NCBI GenBank assembly: GCA_022844275.1
Contig: JALHMB010000002.1
Location: forward strand, 372,001-436,000
Length of the DNA: 64,000 nucleotides
Source: Hyphomicrobiaceae bacterium
GTDB lineage: Bacteria > Pseudomonadota > Alphaproteobacteria > Rhizobiales > Hyphomicrobiaceae
Direction of reading: 5' to 3'
Below are positions 60,693-64,000 of this stretch, one piece after another; within the stretch, counting starts at the first letter, position 1, and every line of letters starts with the position of its first letter. Made by a program: the position numbers and the translations under genes. The notes under the pieces are model-generated. The model was not told the DNA's origin, did no database searches, and was given only the letters and a program-made list of their open reading frames with translations.

Positions 60693-61868
60693 ATGACCAT
60701 CGACTTCAAGGACCCCGTGGCGCTCGCCCAGGCGCTGATCCGCTGCCCATCGGTGACCCCGGAGGAAGGGGGGGCACTGACGCTGCTCGAGGCGGCGTTG
60801 AAGCCCGCAGGCTTCGACTGCAAGCGTCTGATGATGCGCGAGGCCGGGACGCCCGACGTCGACAACCTTTACGCACGGCTCGGACGCAAGCAGCCCCATC
60901 TCTGCTTTGCCGGCCATACGGATGTCGTGCCGGCTGGCGATGCCGCGAAGTGGACGCATCCGCCCTTCGGTGCCGAGATCCACGATGGGCTGCTTTACGG
61001 TCGCGGCGCCGTCGACATGAAGGGTGCCATTGCGGCTTTCGTCGCGGCGACGCTGCGGCTCGTCGAGCGTCACGGCGGAGAGCTGCCGGGCGCCATCAGC
61101 TTTCTCATCACGGGCGACGAGGAGGGACCGTCGATCAACGGCACCATGAAGGTGCTCGATTGGATGCGCGAGCACGGTGAGGTTATGGACGCCTGCATCG
61201 TCGGCGAGCCGTCGAACCCGAAAGTGCTCGGCGAGGAAATCAAGATCGGCCGGCGCGCCTCACTCAATGGCGAGCTGATCGTCGCAGGCAAGCAGGGTCA
61301 TGCGGCCTATCCGGCGCTCGCGGAAAACCCGGTGCCCAAGCTCGCCCGTCTCATCGACCGGCTCTCCTGCACGCCGCTCGATCAGGGGAACGAAGATTTC
61401 GAGCCCTCGAGCCTCCAGGTGACGGTCCTCAACGCGCCCAATACGTCGACGAACGTCATACCCAACGAGGCACGCGCCAAGTTCAACATCCGCTACAACA
61501 ACCTCTGGACTCGCCCGAAGGCCGAGGCCTGGGTGCGGGAGCAGTGCGCAGCGGCGGCGGCCGAGGTTTCGGCACGCTGGGACGTGAGCTTCTGGGGGAC
61601 GGGCGACGTGTTCCTGACCAAACCAGGGCCGCTCGTTCAGACGCTTAGGAGTGCGGTCGCCGAGGTTACCGGGCGCACGCCGGCGCTCACGACCAACGGC
61701 GGGACGTCGGATGCCCGCTTCATCCAGGCCTATTGTCCGGTCGTCGAGTTCGGGCTGACCAATGCGCTCGCACACCACGTGGACGAGTGCGTAGCGGTGA
61801 CGGATCTTCAGGCGCTGACCGGCATTTATGAACGCTTCATCGCACGCTATTTTGCTGCGAATGTGTGA
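60693..61868 (+). CDS. dapE: Succinyl-diaminopimelate desuccinylase
   Basis: A dizinc M20-family enzyme that hydrolyses N-succinyl-LL-diaminopimelate in lysine and peptidoglycan synthesis. The 391 residues include AGHTDVVP, GRGAVDMKGAIA, TGDEEGPSINGT, GEPSNP and ALAHHVDECV, which hold the zinc ligands and catalytic Glu. The start at 60693 is chosen because the longer open frame overlaps phoB. It is on the same strand as phoB after 118 bases. Confidence 0.96.
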   Translation: MTIDFKDPVALAQALIRCPSVTPEEGGALTLLEAALKPAGFDCKRLMMREAGTPDVDNLYARLGRKQPHLCFAGHTDVVPAGDAAKWTHPPFGAEIHDGLLYGRGAVDMKGAIAAFVAATLRLVERHGGELPGAISFLITGDEEGPSINGTMKVLDWMREHGEVMDACIVGEPSNPKVLGEEIKIGRRASLNGELIVAGKQGHAAYPALAENPVPKLARLIDRLSCTPLDQGNEDFEPSSLQVTVLNAPNTSTNVIPNEARAKFNIRYNNLWTRPKAEAWVREQCAAAAAEVSARWDVSFWGTGDVFLTKPGPLVQTLRSAVAEVTGRTPALTTNGGTSDARFIQAYCPVVEFGLTNALAHHVDECVAVTDLQALTGIYERFIARYFAANV

Positions 61869-62071
61869 CGATGGCGCACGGAACTGCCTTGATACTGCCG
61901 CGAGGCGGTCGTCTCAATCCCGATTGACGCAGCGGATTCATCCGACAAAGCTCAGTCCTCACGACGTTTTGCATGTTCGAGAGCAAGGATCGTGCAACAG
62001 TCGGACGGCGTACACCGTTTTATATTTGACACATGCGGTGAAGGCAGTGTGGGACCTGGAGATCACGAGAA

Positions 62072-62959
62072 ATGGTTGAGGCCCGGATGAGGCGCCTGTT
62101 GTGCTGGTTGCCGCTCGTGACAGGTGCAGCCCTGCTCGCTGGTGGTTCGGCCGGGAGGGCCGCGGCTTCCGAGGCCGAGGTTGTCTTGGCGCCGCATCGA
62201 GCGGTCTATGAGATATCGCTCCTTCGCGCCCAGGGAGGCTCGGGCATTGCCGAAATGTCCGGGCGCATGGTTTACGAGCTCACCGGCAATTCCTGCGTCG
62301 GTTACTCTCAGAGCATGCGCTTCGTGACGTACGTGGTGAACCAGGAGGGTATTACCAGCCTCACCGATCTGCGCTCGACGAGCTGGGAGGATGCCGCGTC
62401 GCGCGCTTTTCGCTTCAACTCGACACAGTACAAAGACCGCAAGCTGACCGAGAGCACGGTCGGCGATGCCTCGCGCACGAGCGGCCCGGACAAGCTCAAG
62501 GTCGCCCTTTCACGCCCGACTCGGAAGCAGCTCGATCTCGGTGCGCAGGCCATGTTCCCGATCCAGCACTCGCGCGAGCTCGTCGTCAGGGCGCGTCGCG
62601 GCGAGCGGCTCTTCACGGCCGATCTCTACGACGGCTCCGAGAAGGGCGACAAAGTATATACGACCGTGTCGTTCCTGGGGCACCGGCGCGCGCCCGGCAA
62701 TGTTGAGGGCCTCGAAAAGGTCGAATCGGCAAAGCCGCTGCTGACCGTGCCGTCATGGCCGATTTCGATCAGCTACTATGAACCCGAGACGAATCGCCAG
62801 GATGCCGTACCGACGTACGAGCTCTCTTTCCTCTACTATGCGAACGGCGTCTCGCGGCGCCTCATGATCGATTACGGCTCGTTTGCCGTGCGGGGCGTGC
62901 TCAAAGAGATTTTCTTCCTCGATCCCGGCAAGTGCGAGGACGCGGCCAAGCCACGCTGA
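62072..62959 (+). CDS. EipB-like cell-envelope integrity protein (DUF1849)
   Basis: A 295-residue exported protein. The signal peptide covers about 1-32 (MRRLLCWLPLVTGAALL then AAASEAE). The mature part is beta-rich and matches what I recall of the DUF1849/EipB family, including LAPHRAVYEISL, a Cys in ELTGNSCVGY and a Cys near the C-terminus (DPGKCED) that form the family's disulfide. EipB in Brucella is needed for envelope integrity. The start may be ATG 62072 or 62087, which has GAGG seven bases upstream. Confidence 0.87.
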   Translation: MVEARMRRLLCWLPLVTGAALLAGGSAGRAAASEAEVVLAPHRAVYEISLLRAQGGSGIAEMSGRMVYELTGNSCVGYSQSMRFVTYVVNQEGITSLTDLRSTSWEDAASRAFRFNSTQYKDRKLTESTVGDASRTSGPDKLKVALSRPTRKQLDLGAQAMFPIQHSRELVVRARRGERLFTADLYDGSEKGDKVYTTVSFLGHRRAPGNVEGLEKVESAKPLLTVPSWPISISYYEPETNRQDAVPTYELSFLYYANGVSRRLMIDYGSFAVRGVLKEIFFLDPGKCEDAAKPR

Positions 62960-63056
62960 GCCGTACCCGAGCCGCGATCATTCGCTTTCGCCCGCCACCC
63001 TGGGCTGTGCTTCGATGCGGCGTATTCCTGATCGCGCAGCGCGCGCGGGGCATTGC

Positions 63057-64000
63057 TCAGCGCAGGTGCGGCGCAATCATCAGGCCGCCCTTGGTCCACA
63101 GCTCGTTGACCTGCCGCTCGAGCTTGAGCGGGGAGCGCTGACCGAGATTGCGCTCATAGAGCTCGCCGTAGTTCCCGATCGATTTGAGGATCAGGTAGAC
63201 CCAGTTGCGCGGCAGTCCGAGCGGCGATCCGATGTCGCTTTCGACACCGAGCAGACGTCTCACGTCGAGCTGAGCCGATGCTTTGAGACTTTCGACACGG
63301 ACCGACGTGATCCCGAGCTGCTCGGCGGCAATGAGGGCATGGATGGTCCAGCGTACGATGTCGTACCATGCCGGATCGCCCCGGCGCACGGCAGGCCCCA
63401 GCAAGCTTATGGCGAGGGCCTCGGGCAGGATATGATGCTCGCCGGAGCCCGCGAGCCTGCCGCGAAGATCGGCGAGCATGGCGGCATCGGCACCGAGCGC
63501 CTGGCAGCGCCCGCTCGTATAGGCCTGCACCATCTCCTCCCACTTCTCCACGACGACAGTCTCGTGCCGAATACCGTGAGTCTTGAAGAAGCTGGCGATC
63601 GCCTCGATGGTCTCCGGGTTGTTGCCGACGCAGATGCTAGCGCCGGACATCTCGCGCGCGCTCGTGATGCCCGCCGCCCGTTTCACGAGTAGACGTGTCG
63701 CGTCGTGATAGAGCACACCCGGAAAGCGGATGCCGAGGCCGGTCTCGCGGGTCAGGCTCATTGCAGTACCGGTCGCCAGAATATCGACCTCGCCCGAAAG
63801 CAGCGCCGCCGCCGCTACCGAGGGTGCGATCATGAGTGGCTTGACGCCTTCGGGTTTGCCGAGAACTGCGGCGGCGAGCGCACGGCAGAAGTCCACATCG
63901 AAGCCCGACCACTGGCCGCGAGCGTCGACGGTCGCGAAGCCTGGCGAAGTGCGGGTGAAGCCACAGACGATGTGTCCGCGCGCAAGTATGCGTTCGAGCG
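63057..64000 (-). CDS. Amino-acid ABC transporter substrate-binding protein, 3' part (5' end outside window)
   Basis: A periplasmic binding protein of the general amino-acid (AapJ/BztA-like) type. The frame runs to the window end, so the start and signal peptide are beyond base 64000; about 314 residues are visible. Blocks include GFATVDARGQWSGFDVDFCRA, continuing into ALAAAVLG, the segment GASICVGNNPETIEAIASFF, and the C-terminal RNWVYLILKSIGNYGELYERNLG. AapJ-like proteins are about 340 residues long, so little is missing. It is convergent with the EipB-like gene. Confidence 0.9.
   Translation of the reverse strand, partial: LERILARGHIVCGFTRTSPGFATVDARGQWSGFDVDFCRALAAAVLGKPEGVKPLMIAPSVAAAALLSGEVDILATGTAMSLTRETGLGIRFPGVLYHDATRLLVKRAAGITSAREMSGASICVGNNPETIEAIASFFKTHGIRHETVVVEKWEEMVQAYTSGRCQALGADAAMLADLRGRLAGSGEHHILPEALAISLLGPAVRRGDPAWYDIVRWTIHALIAAEQLGITSVRVESLKASAQLDVRRLLGVESDIGSPLGLPRNWVYLILKSIGNYGELYERNLGQRSPLKLERQVNELWTKGGLMIAPHLR

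Noticed and set aside
1-64000. CRISPR array, IS element or prophage
   Set aside because: No regularly spaced direct repeats, transposase, integrase or phage structural genes were found on either strand.

Overview
The window is a gene-dense, GC-rich chromosomal segment of an alphaproteobacterium, most likely of the order Hyphomicrobiales (a Hyphomicrobium-like or related lineage; this is inference). Supporting signs are a class I PHB synthase, an Irr-type Fur regulator, a TauE/TIGR02186 pair, the DUF2948-hisD-UPF0262-phosphatase neighbourhood, an EipB-type envelope protein, split glycine decarboxylase subunits and a PhoR/PhoU/PhoB block. There is no integrase, transposase, phage gene or CRISPR array. 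The window looks like core chromosome with a few mobile-looking palindromic repeats.

Layout. 0-6 kb: 3' part of phaC, a TIGR02186/TauE membrane pair, and a large PodJ-like coiled-coil/Sel1 protein. 6-12 kb: the glycine cleavage operon gcvT-gcvH-(OsmC)-gcvPA-gcvPB behind a tandem glycine riboswitch. 12-18 kb: a lipoprotein, ispH, thrB, rnhA, two dimeric alpha-beta barrel proteins, a GFA protein, an exported unknown and kdsA. 18-25 kb: an exported cyclase-family protein, recJ, a ~180 bp inverted-repeat element, suhB, a MotA/MotB-like pair and irr. 25-31 kb: a TRAP binding protein, kdsD, ridA, an SMP-30 lactonase, a Zn alcohol dehydrogenase and a lone tartrate/fumarate dehydratase beta-type subunit. 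31-36 kb: an exported coiled-coil protein, an aquaporin, an L,D-transpeptidase, a gamma-glutamyltransferase, an FkbM methyltransferase and tRNA-Val(GAC). 36-41 kb: apt, an SDR, then DUF2948-hisD-UPF0262-LMW phosphatase. 41-50 kb: a CMD/cupin pair, a GT4 glycosyltransferase, an alpha/beta hydrolase, an exported coiled-coil protein, and a GST-DHDPS-like-queG-epimerase run. 50-57 kb: an extensin-like lipoprotein, two unknowns that overlap tail to tail, nnrDE, a VOC protein, a GST, panB and a small membrane protein. 57-64 kb: two palindromic elements, phoR-phoU-phoB, dapE, an EipB-like protein and the 3' part of an amino-acid binding protein.

Functional themes. One-carbon/glycine metabolism is under direct glycine sensing. 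Envelope functions recur (kdsA, kdsD, L,D-transpeptidase, dapE, EipB-like, extensin-like and PodJ-like proteins). Phosphate signalling genes are present without the Pst transporter that often sits among them. The least explained items are the MotAB-like pair, the OsmC gene inside the gcv operon, the palindromic elements at 21.1 kb and 57.3-57.5 kb, and several exported or membrane proteins of unknown function. Start codons were chosen by ribosome-binding sites and family N-termini; family names come from recognition of the protein sequence, not from database searches.
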